A stretch of DNA of 64,000 nt from Thalassococcus_A lentus (GCF_028023555.1 NZ_JAQIOY010000008.1:62001-126000), one strand, 5' to 3'. Numbered from the stretch's first letter, positions 44,263-53,776 are shown. Notes: generated by a model not told the origin, from the sequence alone. Made by a program: numbers and translations.

Positions 44263-45749
44263 TAGCTGGACTGGCCCTGGCGCTTTTGACGCTGGGGCCA
44301 GTTGCTGCCGTTCTGGCACGGGCCAACGGCTTGGCCGCGCTTGGGGCTGGCGATTATCAGGCAATCCGCTTTACGCTTTGGCAGGCCTTTTTGTCGGCGG
44401 GTACAAGTGTATTGCTGGCGGTGCCTCTGGCCCGCGCACTGGCACGCCAGAATTTCCGTGGCCGCGGTCTTTTGATTTCCCTTCTTGGGGCTCCGTTCAT
44501 CCTTCCTGTCATCGTCGCAATTCTGGGTCTGTTGGCGGTTTTTGGTCAGTCGGGCATCCTGAACCAGTTGTTGGGCGCTATTGGTTTGCCAAAGCTGGAT
44601 GTCTACGGGTTACACGGAGTGGTTCTGGCCCATGTGTTTTTCAATTTACCCTTGGCAACCCGCATGCTGTTGCAGGCATGGCTTGCGATTCCGGACGAAC
44701 GGTTTCGTTTGGCCGCATCTCTCGGGCTTGGCAGATGGGCGTATTTCAAAATTCTGGAATGGCCCTTGGTGGTACGCATTCTGCCGGGTGCCTTCGCGAT
44801 CATCTTCGTGATTTGCCTGACCAGTTTTGCCGTTGCGCTGACATTGGGTGGCGGTCCACGGGCCACCACTGTTGAACTGGCAATCTACCAGGCCATGCGT
44901 TTCGATTTCGATCTTGGTCGTGCCGCGGCATTGGGGCTTGTCCAGCTTGCGCTGGGGTTGGGTGCAGGGGTCGTCGCGTTGCGGGTTTCGTTGGGACAAG
45001 GCTTTGGCATTGGGCGCGGGCGTGTGGTGCCGCGCTGGGATAGCCGTGGCCGGAAAGCGCTGGATACGCTGGTCATCCTCGCGGCGGCTGCGTTTTTGCT
45101 GGTGCCCCTTGGGATGGTCATCCTGCGCGGCCTACCGGGATTACCGATGCTGTCCGGAGGCACGCTGCAGGCGGCACTGCATTCGATCGGTGTCGCTTTG
45201 GTATCGACTGCGCTCTGTCTGCTCTGGGCATTGCCATTGGCCACACGCAGAGGTGAGCTGTTGTCGCTTTGTGCGATTTCGGTGTCTTCGCTGGTTCTTG
45301 GCACCGGGCTTTTTCTGATGCTCAGACCTTTCGTCAATCCATTCGCAATGGCTTTGCCAGTGACTGCCTTGGTCAATGCGCTCATGGCTCTGCCGTTTGC
45401 ACTGCGCATCCTGCGGCCAGAGGCCGAAGCCCTGACACAGGATTTTGGCCGTCTCAGGGCCACTCTGCGCATGACGCCGCTGGCGTGGTTTCGACTGGTT
45501 TATCTGCCAAGACTGCGGCGGCCCTTGGGCTTTGCTGCGGGTCTTACGGCGGCATTGGCGATGGGGGATCTTGGGGTCATTGCACTGTTCGCCGACCCCG
45601 ATCGCACCACCTTGCCATTGCAGGTTTACCGGCTGATGGGCAGTTATCAGATGGAGGAAGCGGCAGGTGCGGCGCTGTTGCTTCTCATGCTCAGTTTCGC
45701 ACTGTTCTGGATTTTTGATCGCGGAGGCCGCGCCAATGCTACGTCTTGA
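44238..45749 (+). CDS. thiP: thiamine/TPP ABC transporter permease
   Basis: This 503-residue inner-membrane protein has about twelve hydrophobic segments in two homologous halves, as usual for ThiP. EAA-type cytoplasmic loops are visible around AASLGLGRWAYFKILEWPLV and RATLRMTPLAWFRLVYLPRL. The start lies 25 bases inside thiB and the end overlaps thiQ by 14 bases, so all three subunits are translationally coupled. Confidence 0.95.
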   Translation: MAPRVVAIIAGLALALLTLGPVAAVLARANGLAALGAGDYQAIRFTLWQAFLSAGTSVLLAVPLARALARQNFRGRGLLISLLGAPFILPVIVAILGLLAVFGQSGILNQLLGAIGLPKLDVYGLHGVVLAHVFFNLPLATRMLLQAWLAIPDERFRLAASLGLGRWAYFKILEWPLVVRILPGAFAIIFVICLTSFAVALTLGGGPRATTVELAIYQAMRFDFDLGRAAALGLVQLALGLGAGVVALRVSLGQGFGIGRGRVVPRWDSRGRKALDTLVILAAAAFLLVPLGMVILRGLPGLPMLSGGTLQAALHSIGVALVSTALCLLWALPLATRRGELLSLCAISVSSLVLGTGLFLMLRPFVNPFAMALPVTALVNALMALPFALRILRPEAEALTQDFGRLRATLRMTPLAWFRLVYLPRLRRPLGFAAGLTAALAMGDLGVIALFADPDRTTLPLQVYRLMGSYQMEEAAGAALLLLMLSFALFWIFDRGGRANATS

Positions 45750-46440
45750 AAACGCATCCATTGCCATGGATGACCGGTTTCTGAATGCCAGTTTTGATTT
45801 GCAGCCAGGCGCTCGGGTCGCCGTGCTGGGCCCCTCGGGTGCGGGCAAATCCACGCTTCTGGATGCGATTGCAGGGTTTCGCCCGCTGGCATCCGGTGCA
45901 GTGCACTGGAACAAATCTGACATGAGCTCCGAGCCACCCTCCGCGCGTCCGGTGTCCATCCTGTTTCAGGATGGCAATCTGTTCCCGCATCTTGATTTGC
46001 GCCGGAACCTCGGGTTGGCGCTGCGCCCGGATGGTGGCCGTTTATCTTCTGCACAAACCGACAGGTTGATTGGCGCTTTGGGGCAGGTTGGTTTGGGTGG
46101 CATGGAAAACCGCAAACCGGGCACCTTGTCCGGGGGCCAGCAGAGTCGCGCTGCCTTGGCGCGTGTGCTGTTGCAAGCGCGCCCGATCCTGCTTCTGGAT
46201 GAACCGTTTGCTGCGCTTGGACCTGCTATGAAAACCGAGATGCTGGAACTGGTAAAAGATGTTGCTGGCCGTCTGGGCGCGCTGACGCTGATGGTGACGC
46301 ATGATCCAAAGGATGCGCGGGCCTTTGCTGAACAGGTGGTTCTGGTGGCGGATGGCAATGCGCTGCCGCCCGTTGAAACGCAGTCCATTCTGGACAATCC
46401 ACCAAAAGCGATGCGGGCCTATCTTGGGACCGAAGACTGA
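45736..46440 (+). CDS. thiQ: thiamine/TPP ABC transporter ATP-binding protein
   Basis: This 234-residue ATPase has Walker A LGPSGAGKSTLL, the Q-loop FQDGNLFPHLD, signature LSGGQQSRAALAR and Walker B LLLDEPFAALGP. The start ATG 45736 follows GGAGG (45723-45727). It completes the thiBPQ importer and is followed by a terminator. Confidence 0.95.
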   Translation: MLRLENASIAMDDRFLNASFDLQPGARVAVLGPSGAGKSTLLDAIAGFRPLASGAVHWNKSDMSSEPPSARPVSILFQDGNLFPHLDLRRNLGLALRPDGGRLSSAQTDRLIGALGQVGLGGMENRKPGTLSGGQQSRAALARVLLQARPILLLDEPFAALGPAMKTEMLELVKDVAGRLGALTLMVTHDPKDARAFAEQVVLVADGNALPPVETQSILDNPPKAMRAYLGTED

Positions 46441-46474
46441 TCCGGGGTAATCGCATTTGCCAACCTCAAAAATG

Positions 46475-46509
46475 AAAAGCCCCGCTCAATGGCGGGGCTT
46501 TTGCTTTTT
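46475..46509. terminator. bidirectional terminator between thiQ and petC
   Basis: An 11-bp perfect stem AAAAGCCCCGC / GCGGGGCTTTT with loop TCAATG has A-rich and T-rich flanks on both sides and lies between convergent operons, so it should serve both strands. Confidence 0.9.
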
Positions 46510-46523
46510 GGTATGTCGACAGA

Positions 46524-47315
46524 TCAGGCTGTGTCTTTACGCTTGATCGGTGCCCAAATGCGCTTGTTTGTCAGGTAGAGCAGGACGGACAGAACTGCCA
46601 GGAACAGCACGCCGATAAAGCCTGCTTCTTTCCGGGCTGTCAGCTTGGGTTCTGCTGCCCACATCAGGAAGGCCGCGAGGTCTTCTGCTTCGTGGTGCAG
46701 GTCATTGCTGTGGCCGTCGTCGAAATCGACGTCTTCACCGTAAAGAGGCGGTGCCATCGAGATCCAACCGCCTGGGAAGGCTTTGTTCTCATACAGGATG
46801 GTGCCCGCTTCTTCTTTTTCTTCGCCGGTATAGCCGGTCAGCAGAGATGCGATGTACTCTGCGCCGCCCATGCCTTTGAAGAGCTGGTTCAGACCCAGAC
46901 CATATGGCCCGTGGAAACCAGCGCGCGCCTTGGCCATCAAGGACAAGTCAGGTGCGCCAGCACCGGTGTTTGCCGGGAAGTGATCAACGGGACGAGCAGG
47001 GCGGAAATCCTCCAGCTCTTCGTCGTAGATCTCAAAGGTCTGTTCGGCGTAGGCGCGAACCTGTGCTTCGGACCAGCCAACACCGCCGTCGCCTTCCAGC
47101 GCACGCAGTGGGACATACTTCAGACCGTGGCACGAAGAGCAAACCTCGGTGTACACCTTGAGGCCGCGCTGCAGCTGCATTTGGTCATAGGTTCCGAACG
47201 GGCCTTCAAACGAGAACTGGAAGTCCTCGACATGGCCAGCACCGCCGGCGGCAAATGCACCGCCAGCTGTGAAGGTCAGGGCCGTCAGGGCCGAGAGGGT
47301 AAGTTTCTTGATCAT
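46524..47315 (-). CDS. petC: cytochrome bc1 complex cytochrome c1
   Basis: This 263-residue heme protein of the bc1 complex passes electrons to soluble cytochrome c. A signal peptide (cleavage near AFA) is followed by the heme site CSSCHGL, a Met-ligand region (GWISMAPPLY), and one C-terminal membrane anchor (FIGVLFLAVLSVLLYL). It is the last gene of petABC, 17 bases after petB. Confidence 0.96.
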   Translation of the reverse strand: MIKKLTLSALTALTFTAGGAFAAGGAGHVEDFQFSFEGPFGTYDQMQLQRGLKVYTEVCSSCHGLKYVPLRALEGDGGVGWSEAQVRAYAEQTFEIYDEELEDFRPARPVDHFPANTGAGAPDLSLMAKARAGFHGPYGLGLNQLFKGMGGAEYIASLLTGYTGEEKEEAGTILYENKAFPGGWISMAPPLYGEDVDFDDGHSNDLHHEAEDLAAFLMWAAEPKLTARKEAGFIGVLFLAVLSVLLYLTNKRIWAPIKRKDTA

Positions 47316-47332
47316 CTCGAACGGTCCTTTTC

Positions 47333-48679
47333 TTACTCTGCCGGTGTCGCGGCAGTTGCGCCCTTGGCGTCATCCTTCGGCGGGTAGTGCGCGTCGAAGT
47401 CGGCCTCGATGGTTTCGGGCTGCGGCAGCGGCTTTTCGATGACACCCAGCAGCGGCAGGATCACCAGGAAGTAGGCGAACCAATAGGCCGATGCGATCAG
47501 CGAGAAGGTCGCATAGGGCTCTTCTGCGGGCATGGCACCGAGCCACATCAGCACGAAGAAATCGATAACCAGCAGCCAGAACCACCACTTGAACATTGGA
47601 CGATAGCGGCCCGAGCGAACGGAGGATGTGTCCAGCCATGGCGCCAGCGCCATCACGGCAATCGAACCGAACATCGCCAGCACGCCAAAGAACTTGGCGT
47701 CGATGATGCCGCCGGTCAGCGTTTCCGCAATGATAACGACCCAAACATCCGCAGTGAACGCACGCAGGATCGCGTAGAAGGGCAGGAAGTACCATTCAGG
47801 AACGATGTGCGCGGGCGTCGCCAGCGGGTTGGCTTCGATGTAGTTGTCGGGGTGGCCCAAGTAGTTGGGCATGAAGCCGACGATTGCAAAGAAGACCAGC
47901 AGGATCACGGCCAGCGCGAACAGGTCCTTGATCACAAAGTAGGGCCAGAAAGGAACGGTGTCCTTTTCGGCATCCGCCTTCGATGTGCGGCGCACTTCAA
48001 CACCGGTGGGGTTGTTGTTGCCCGTGGTGTGGAATGCCCAGATATGCACGGCAACGAGGCCTGCAATCACGAAGGGCAGCAGATAGTGCAGCGAGAAGAA
48101 GCGGTTCAGCGTGGCGTTGTCCACGGCAGGTCCGCCCAGCAGCCATGTCTGCAGCGACTCGCCTACAAAGGGGATCGCGCCAAACAGGCCGGTGATCACG
48201 GTTGCGCCCCAGAAGGACATCTGACCCCAAGGCAGAACGTAGCCCATGAAGGCTGTGCCCATCATCATCAGGTAAATCAGCATGCCGATGATCCACGTGA
48301 TCTCACGCGGGGCTTTGTATGAGCCGTAGTACAGGCCGCGGAAGATATGCGCATAGACCGCAACAAAGAACAGCGACGCGCCGTTCATGTGCAGATAACG
48401 CAGCATCGCGCCGCCGTTTACGTTGCGCATGATGTGCTCAACGCTGGCAAAGGCCAGATCAACATGTGGGGTGTAGTGCATGACAAGCACGATGCCCGTG
48501 ATGATCTGCAAAGCGAGACAGAAGGTCAGGACAATGCCCCAGATCCACATCCAGTTCAGGTTCTTGGGTGTAGGGATCATGATTGTGTCGTACAGCAGGC
48601 CCACGATGGGCAGGCGCTTGTGCAGCCACTTTTCGCCGTTTGACTTTGGTTCGTAATGGTCGTGCGGAATACCAGCCAT
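47333..48679 (-). CDS. petB: cytochrome bc1 complex cytochrome b
   Basis: This 448-residue integral membrane protein holds two b hemes and the Qo and Qi quinone sites. His ligands lie in MRYLHMNGASLFFVAVYAH and the matching helix (VHIWAFHTTG), and the Qo signature is IVPEWYFLPFYAILR. The length with the C-terminal Lys/Asp-rich tail is as in Rhodobacter and Paracoccus. It sits between petA and petC. Confidence 0.97.
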   Translation of the reverse strand: MAGIPHDHYEPKSNGEKWLHKRLPIVGLLYDTIMIPTPKNLNWMWIWGIVLTFCLALQIITGIVLVMHYTPHVDLAFASVEHIMRNVNGGAMLRYLHMNGASLFFVAVYAHIFRGLYYGSYKAPREITWIIGMLIYLMMMGTAFMGYVLPWGQMSFWGATVITGLFGAIPFVGESLQTWLLGGPAVDNATLNRFFSLHYLLPFVIAGLVAVHIWAFHTTGNNNPTGVEVRRTSKADAEKDTVPFWPYFVIKDLFALAVILLVFFAIVGFMPNYLGHPDNYIEANPLATPAHIVPEWYFLPFYAILRAFTADVWVVIIAETLTGGIIDAKFFGVLAMFGSIAVMALAPWLDTSSVRSGRYRPMFKWWFWLLVIDFFVLMWLGAMPAEEPYATFSLIASAYWFAYFLVILPLLGVIEKPLPQPETIEADFDAHYPPKDDAKGATAATPAE

Positions 48680-48690
48680 GTTTTAGCTCC

Positions 48691-49254
48691 TTATCCCAGC
48701 AGGATTGTTGTTTCGTCGACGAACTCAGCCGGTGGAACCGGCAGGTTTGTCGGTGCAGGCCCTTTGCGGATCCGGCCAGCGGTGTCGTAGTGCGAACCGT
48801 GGCAGGGGCAGAACCAACCATTGTATTCACCGGCGCCGTCGCCCAGTGGAACGCAACCCAAGTGGGTGCAGACGCCCATCATGACGAGCCATTCACCGTT
48901 TTCATCCATGGTCCGGTTCTGGTCTTCCGCGTCGGCTGCGCCGTCGAGGTTTTCGTTCCGTGCGATCGGGTCAGGCAGATCGCCCATTTCGACAGCGCGT
49001 GCTTCTTCGATCTCTTCCGGCGTCCGACGACGGATAAAGACCGGCTTGCCCAGCCATTTCACGGTCAGCTGGGTGCCTTCAGCGACATCGGACACGTCGA
49101 CACGAATGGTCGACAGGGCCAGAACGTCAGCCGAGGGGTTCATTTGATTGACCAGAGGCCACACAGCCGCGCCTGCTGTAACAGCGCCGGCGCCCGCGGT
49201 GGCATAGTAGAGGAAATCCCTCCGGGTTCCTTCGTGATCGTCTGCGTGGGACAC
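48691..49254 (-). CDS. petA: cytochrome bc1 complex Rieske iron-sulfur protein
   Basis: This 187-residue protein carries the [2Fe-2S] cluster, with ligand boxes CTHLGC and CPCHGSHYD. The N-terminus has a twin-arginine signal anchor (GTRRDFLYYATAGAGAVTAG). The GTG start at 49254 with GGAG seven bases before it gives exactly the usual Rhodobacter length; the longer frame to 49326 is not needed. First gene of petABC. Confidence 0.96.
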   Translation of the reverse strand: MSHADDHEGTRRDFLYYATAGAGAVTAGAAVWPLVNQMNPSADVLALSTIRVDVSDVAEGTQLTVKWLGKPVFIRRRTPEEIEEARAVEMGDLPDPIARNENLDGAADAEDQNRTMDENGEWLVMMGVCTHLGCVPLGDGAGEYNGWFCPCHGSHYDTAGRIRKGPAPTNLPVPPAEFVDETTILLG

Positions 49255-49464
49255 GAGGTTTTCTCCATTGCTCCAGGCTGACAGAATCAGCCTCACTTTC
49301 TCCTCAGCCGCGCGTGCTGCGGCCATACCGAGCGGGTATGTAGCGGGCTACCTTTGAGGCGTCCAGCGCACATCGCGACAACAAAGCGATTAGCGCGGAA
49401 GTGTCGCGGTTGAAACCGGGGTGTCTGAGTGCTTATGTGAGGCCTGACCTAAGGGAGAGCAGTC

Positions 49465-50118
49465 ATGACCCGACTGATTCTAACAGTTGCAGCCGTATTG
49501 GGCTTTGTTTCGCCTGCCAGTGCCGAGATGGAATTCTCGTTCTACACTGGGTGGCAAACTGCGCCTCACAGCCGTGTGTCCGGGGACTATCCGGGCGGGG
49601 GATCATACAATGCCCTGATGGGTTGGGACGGAAAATCCTTTGAAAATCCGCCCTATTACGGGATTCGCGGTACTTGGTGGCGCACTGAGCGTTTGGGTTT
49701 TGGCGTCGAATTCACTCATGCCAAGGTCTATGCGCGCGACGCGGAAAAAACCGCCTTGGGTTTTTCTGACATGGAATTCACTGACGGTCACAACGTGCTG
49801 ACAGTCAACGCAATGTACCGCTGGCCCGATCAGTGGGGCAACATTACCCCATATGTCGGTGGCGGCTTGGGTGTTGCCATTCCGCACGTCGATGTGATTC
49901 ATCCTGCGTCGGGTTCGACCACCTTTGGGTATCAGGTCACCGGTCCGGCGGCCCGATTGACGGCTGGTATGAGCTATCCGCTCAGCGACCGATTCTCGAT
50001 CTTTGGAGAATACCAGTTCACCTATTCCAACAACGAAGCGGAATTGGACGGTGGCGGTTCGCTGAAGACCGAAATCAAAACCAACGCGTTGAACTTCGGC
50101 CTTTCGCTTAACTTCTGA
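49465..50118 (+). CDS. outer-membrane beta-barrel protein (LpxQ/lipid A oxidase-like)
   Basis: This 217-residue exported protein has a signal peptide (LILTVAAVLGFVSPASA) and alternating amphipathic strands ending in Phe (NALNFGLSLNF), typical of an eight-stranded outer-membrane barrel. Roseobacter relatives are often annotated as lipid A oxidase, but that activity is not evident from sequence. The start follows AGGGAGAG. The gene is divergent from petA; the 210-base spacer holds small inverted repeats (CATACC / GGTATG, 49324-49340). Confidence 0.72.
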   Translation: MTRLILTVAAVLGFVSPASAEMEFSFYTGWQTAPHSRVSGDYPGGGSYNALMGWDGKSFENPPYYGIRGTWWRTERLGFGVEFTHAKVYARDAEKTALGFSDMEFTDGHNVLTVNAMYRWPDQWGNITPYVGGGLGVAIPHVDVIHPASGSTTFGYQVTGPAARLTAGMSYPLSDRFSIFGEYQFTYSNNEAELDGGGSLKTEIKTNALNFGLSLNF

Positions 50119-50155
50119 TCCATCCTGATGACGACTGCCGCCTCCTGCTTGCGTG

Positions 50156-50764
50156 TCAAGCGGGGGGCTGCGTCGCCTGCATGGAGTCCCTTGCGCTGAA
50201 TTCGGAGTACCATGCCGCCAGTGCATCGTTTCCGTTTCTCCAGCCCCGTGCGTCATGGCGGAAATCGACGTATCCCAAAGCGCAACCAACTGCGATGTGC
50301 GATGCGTCCAGTGGTCCGGCCAAATGCGCCATCCACCGGGTGTTGATCGCAGAACAGGCGCGGGCAATCTTGTCCCATTGCGAGTCGACGAAAGCAGGCA
50401 TTTGGCGGTCTTCCGGGCGCAATCTGACCTCGTAGGTCATCAAAAGCGCGGCATCCAGAATACCATCTGCCAATGCCTCCAGTGTCATGACTTCCCAACG
50501 GCGCGCGCCATCGGGGTAAAGTCCGGCACCCGACCGTGCGTCGAGAAACTGGCAAATGACCCGGCTGTCGAACAGCGTGCATCCATCGGGGCGTTCAAGG
50601 GCGGGTACCTTGGTCAGAGGGTTGGCCGAGGCCAGCCCGTCTGCCGGTGCCAGCGGTGTCCCCGAAGCGTCGGCCAAATCTACGTCGGCCAGTTGATCGG
50701 TCTCATGCAGGATCATCATGACTTTGCGCACGTAGGGCGAAGTGGGGCTGTAGTGGAGTTTCAT
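50156..50764 (-). CDS. glutathione S-transferase
   Basis: This 202-residue GST has an N-terminal thioredoxin fold (MKLHYSPTSPYVRKVMMILHE) with the cis-Pro region KVPALERPDG and FDSRVICQFLD, then a helical C-terminal domain. Serine or tyrosine near SPTSPYV may activate glutathione. The substrate is unknown. ATG 50764 follows GGGAAG. Confidence 0.9.
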   Translation of the reverse strand: MKLHYSPTSPYVRKVMMILHETDQLADVDLADASGTPLAPADGLASANPLTKVPALERPDGCTLFDSRVICQFLDARSGAGLYPDGARRWEVMTLEALADGILDAALLMTYEVRLRPEDRQMPAFVDSQWDKIARACSAINTRWMAHLAGPLDASHIAVGCALGYVDFRHDARGWRNGNDALAAWYSEFSARDSMQATQPPA

Positions 50765-50815
50765 GGCAATCTTCCCTGAGATGATGTCTGGCAATCAATG
50801 CACAGAAAACCGCTG

Positions 50816-51742
50816 TCAGCCAGCTTTTGGATGGGTCGCATCGTAGACTTTCATCAGATGCACTTCGTCCACGGACGTATAGGCCTGCGTCGTGGAAAGC
50901 GACGAATGCCCCAAAAGCTCTTGGATTGCGCGCAAATCCCCACCCGCCGCGAGCAAATGGGTCGCAAAGCTGTGGCGCATGGCATGCGGTGTCGCTGTCG
51001 CGGGGAGCCCGAGTTGCATACGCGCTTTTTCGGTCACTTTCTGGATCAGCCGCGGGTTCAATGGCCCGCCGCGCGCACCCCTGAAGATGGGAACATCGGC
51101 TTCCTGATCGTAGGGGCACAGCTGCAAATAGTTTTGCACCGCCGACTGGGCGACAGGAAGGACCGGCACGATCCGCTCTTTGCGGCCCTTGCCAAGAATG
51201 CGAAGTGTTTGGCCGATTGGCAAATCACGGCCGCAAAGGCCCAAAGCTTCAGATATGCGCAGCCCGCATCCATAGAGCAGCGTAATGACTGCGGCGTCCC
51301 GCGCCCCGATCCATCCGTCAGAAGATTGCAGCTCTACTGTGTCGATCATCGCCCGGGCTGCCTCTTCGGTCAGAGGGCGCGGAAGCTTCTTTTGAAACTT
51401 GGGCGCTCGGGCGGACAGCACCGCGGTGGGTTCAAAGCCTTCGCGTTCCGAAAGCCAGCGGTAAAAGCTTTTGACAGCTGAAAGTTTGCGCGCCATGGAC
51501 CGAGGGGCACAGCCGTCATTTCGCAAATGCGCCATCCAGGACCGCATGTCAGTGGTGGTCACTCGAGACAGGGGTGCAAGGCCCTGAGGTTCTGCGTGAT
51601 GCGCAGTCAGAAATGCGATGAAATCCAGAACATCTGCCCGATAGGCCGTGATTGTGTTGTCGGATGCGGATTTGAGCGCCCTTGACGCTTCCAGCCAGTC
51701 AGCAAGCGCCTCTCCTGCAGCCGGTGATATCCCGATGCTCAT
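50816..51742 (-). CDS. xerC: site-specific tyrosine recombinase XerC
   Basis: This 308-residue recombinase resolves chromosome dimers with XerD at dif. The SAM-like N-terminal domain is followed by the catalytic domain with Arg in GCGLRISEALGL, HxxR in HAMRHSFATHLL, and the nucleophile Tyr in STTQAYTSVD. ATG 51742 is preferred to TTG 51748. Linkage to the DUF484 gene is conserved; it is not a phage integrase. Confidence 0.95.
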   Translation of the reverse strand: MSIGISPAAGEALADWLEASRALKSASDNTITAYRADVLDFIAFLTAHHAEPQGLAPLSRVTTTDMRSWMAHLRNDGCAPRSMARKLSAVKSFYRWLSEREGFEPTAVLSARAPKFQKKLPRPLTEEAARAMIDTVELQSSDGWIGARDAAVITLLYGCGLRISEALGLCGRDLPIGQTLRILGKGRKERIVPVLPVAQSAVQNYLQLCPYDQEADVPIFRGARGGPLNPRLIQKVTEKARMQLGLPATATPHAMRHSFATHLLAAGGDLRAIQELLGHSSLSTTQAYTSVDEVHLMKVYDATHPKAG

Positions 51743-51798
51743 GACCAATCACCGATGCACGGGCAAAATGTCCGGCTCTGGTGTTGCACCGACACGTG

Positions 51799-52506
51799 TC
51801 AGCTAAGCCAACGGCGCATTGCCCGTTCGAAAACGCCGCCAAAAAAGGCCAGAAGATCCGTGCCCTGTTGGGCTGTGAACTGATGGGGGTCCTCGGACCC
51901 CATCACCAGCAAGCCGGGCTGACGGCCTGGGCCGAAGTCAAGTTTCAGACATGCTTCGGATTTGATCCATTCCGCCTTGTCGCCATAGATGCGGGGATCG
52001 CCAATCTGAAGCTGGCGCAGTGTAACCGGTCGCATAGGCGCTTCGCGTCCATCGTTGATATAGCTGTCCACGAAACCCGGTTCAGCCACCGACAGCACAT
52101 CGCCCAGTTTTTTGACAGCCGGGTCCTCGTCATTGGAGGACGACTCCAAAACCAGTTTGATTACGTCGACCCGCAAGACCTGCGCTACGTCTCCACCCAG
52201 ATCGCGCAGAAAGTACTCGAACTCGACTGGGTCGAGCATACGCAGAATTGCGCGATGGATCTGATTGGTGCCGGCCAGGTTTTCATAGGCTGCGGCGATC
52301 ACGGATCGATGCGTGTCTTCGAGCCGGTCAAGCCGGGCTTCCAGCCGCTCCATGGCAATGCCGCGCAGATCAACGATGTTGCCGCCCATTGAGCGTTCGT
52401 TGGCTGCAATGAGGGCCTGCATCAGATCCTTGTCGTCCAGAATCATGTCAGGGCGCGAAATAATGGTTTCGCGGAGGGAATCCTCGATTCTCTGGGTATT
52501 GGTCAT
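51799..52506 (-). CDS. DUF484 family protein (GAF-like)
   Basis: This 235-residue cytosolic protein fits DUF484: an N-terminal helical stretch (MTNTQRIEDSLRETIISRPDMI), a coiled coil (AMERLEARLDRLEDTHRS) and a GAF-like domain ending in FGGVFERAMRRWL. Function unknown; in many bacteria it sits next to xerC, as here. ATG 52506 follows a GGGACC-like purine site. Confidence 0.88.
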   Translation of the reverse strand: MTNTQRIEDSLRETIISRPDMILDDKDLMQALIAANERSMGGNIVDLRGIAMERLEARLDRLEDTHRSVIAAAYENLAGTNQIHRAILRMLDPVEFEYFLRDLGGDVAQVLRVDVIKLVLESSSNDEDPAVKKLGDVLSVAEPGFVDSYINDGREAPMRPVTLRQLQIGDPRIYGDKAEWIKSEACLKLDFGPGRQPGLLVMGSEDPHQFTAQQGTDLLAFFGGVFERAMRRWLS

Positions 52507-52662
52507 GGTGGTCCCGGACTGCTCAGAATGGCCGCACGTTTGGCGGTCTGTGTTTTGTTGCACCCTGTTTGCCCGCTGGCGCCTTTGGCTGTCAAGGATT
52601 TCCGCCCTTCAGGCCTGAACCAATGCCTGCTGGATTCAGTTATGCATCACTGCGGGAAAACT

Positions 52663-52676
52663 CTGATGTGCATCAA
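52663..52676 (+). promoter_or_regulatory. FNR/Dnr-type box of the usp operon
   Basis: CTGAT-GTGC-ATCAA matches the FNR-family consensus at nine of ten positions. Its centre (52669.5) lies exactly 41.5 bases before a start point that would use GACAAT (52699-52704) as the -10 hexamer, the classic class II activator geometry. Confidence 0.6.
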
Positions 52677-52733
52677 AGCGGGGTGCTGAAAGAACGGCGA
52701 CAATGGAGGTGTAAATCAAGGAGGAGAACGATC

Positions 52734-53147
52734 ATGTATAGTGAAATTCTGGTTCCAGTGGCGTTTGATGAAGACGCAGACGCAAAGATCAAGGCGGCCT
52801 TGGATGCAGCGCGGGCGCTTGCTGCAGAGGATGCACGGATCACGGTCATGCACGTCATCGAGCAGATTCCCGGCTACGCCGTTAGTTATCTTCCCAAAGA
52901 CTATATCGCAGAGTCCCGCGCAGCGGTTCTGAGCGAATTGGAAGGATTGGCCGCCACGATTCCCGGCGCGCGTGCCTGCGTCGTTGACGGGCATTCCGGT
53001 CGGACGATTTTGGACTACGCACAAGAGAACGGAAACGATCTGATTGTGATCGCGTCGCATCGTCCGGGCATGCAGGATTTGCTTTTGGGTTCGACGGCAA
53101 GCCAAGTGGTCCGGCACGCGGCCTGTTCGGTGCACGTCATTCGTTGA
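52734..53147 (+). CDS. universal stress protein (UspA family)
   Basis: This 137-residue single-domain Usp has the start YSEILVPVAFDEDADAK and the nucleotide-loop region VIASHRPGMQDLLLGSTASQVVRHA. Usp proteins of this kind are often induced under low oxygen, which fits the FNR-type box upstream. The start ATG is preceded by AAGGAGGAG. First gene before the hemerythrin and zinc-ribbon genes. Confidence 0.9.
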   Translation: MYSEILVPVAFDEDADAKIKAALDAARALAAEDARITVMHVIEQIPGYAVSYLPKDYIAESRAAVLSELEGLAATIPGARACVVDGHSGRTILDYAQENGNDLIVIASHRPGMQDLLLGSTASQVVRHAACSVHVIR

Positions 53148-53206
53148 GTTCTGCACATTGACTTTGGGATCGTGTTGACCCACCTGCCCATTCAGGAGGG
53201 GCCGAC

Positions 53207-53776
53207 ATGACCCAAAGCCAAAAGGATCCGGCTGCGCTTGCGCTGGCGACACGACAGGGATTGCCGGATGCATTGCGGATTTTGTTGGAAAGCTACCCGC
53301 GCGACAGCTGGGAAAATCACTCGAACTTTGCCGGGTTGGTAGCGTTCTGGCTTGACCGGCACGTCATGTTCCGCCGCCTGACAGACACCCTGCGCAGCGA
53401 CGCAGAAGCAGCAGTGGACAAAAGGCTGGACCCACAAACGCATTTTTCGCGGTTGTCACGTTTTGGCGGTATGCTCGTGTCGCAACTGCACGGACATCAC
53501 CAGATCGAAGACGCGCACTACTTTCCCGTTCTGGCAAGGCGAGAACAGACCTTAGACCGGGGGTTTAAAATTCTCGATCAGGACCACCATGCGATGGATG
53601 GATTGCTGAACCGGTTCACCGAAAGCGCAAACGCGGTTTTGCAGGGCACCGGAGAGGCGGGCGCTTTCCATAGTGAACTGTTGTCGTTCCAATCTCTCTT
53701 GCATCGGCATCTGGAAGACGAAGAAGACCTGATTGTCCCGGTGATCTTGAAGCATGGACCCGACAACCTGCACTAG
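53207..53776 (+). CDS. hemerythrin-like (HHE) domain protein
   Basis: This 189-residue helical protein shows HHE-type metal ligands: HHQIED (His97, His98, Glu101), DQDHHAMD (His127, His128) and HRHLEDEED (His168, Glu172), together with an early His in ENHSNF. Hemerythrin-like proteins bind a di-iron centre and O2 or NO or sense redox state. It lies 59 bases after usp, on the same strand with AGGAGG upstream, and is probably cotranscribed. Confidence 0.82.
   Translation: MTQSQKDPAALALATRQGLPDALRILLESYPRDSWENHSNFAGLVAFWLDRHVMFRRLTDTLRSDAEAAVDKRLDPQTHFSRLSRFGGMLVSQLHGHHQIEDAHYFPVLARREQTLDRGFKILDQDHHAMDGLLNRFTESANAVLQGTGEAGAFHSELLSFQSLLHRHLEDEEDLIVPVILKHGPDNLH

Noticed and set aside
47387..48322. 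311-codon plus-strand ORF across petB
   Set aside because: Antisense shadow of petB, His- and Gln-rich without structure.
50816..51742. XerC as a phage or island integrase
   Set aside because: It is next to DUF484 as in chromosomal xerC loci, and no att repeats or phage genes are near.
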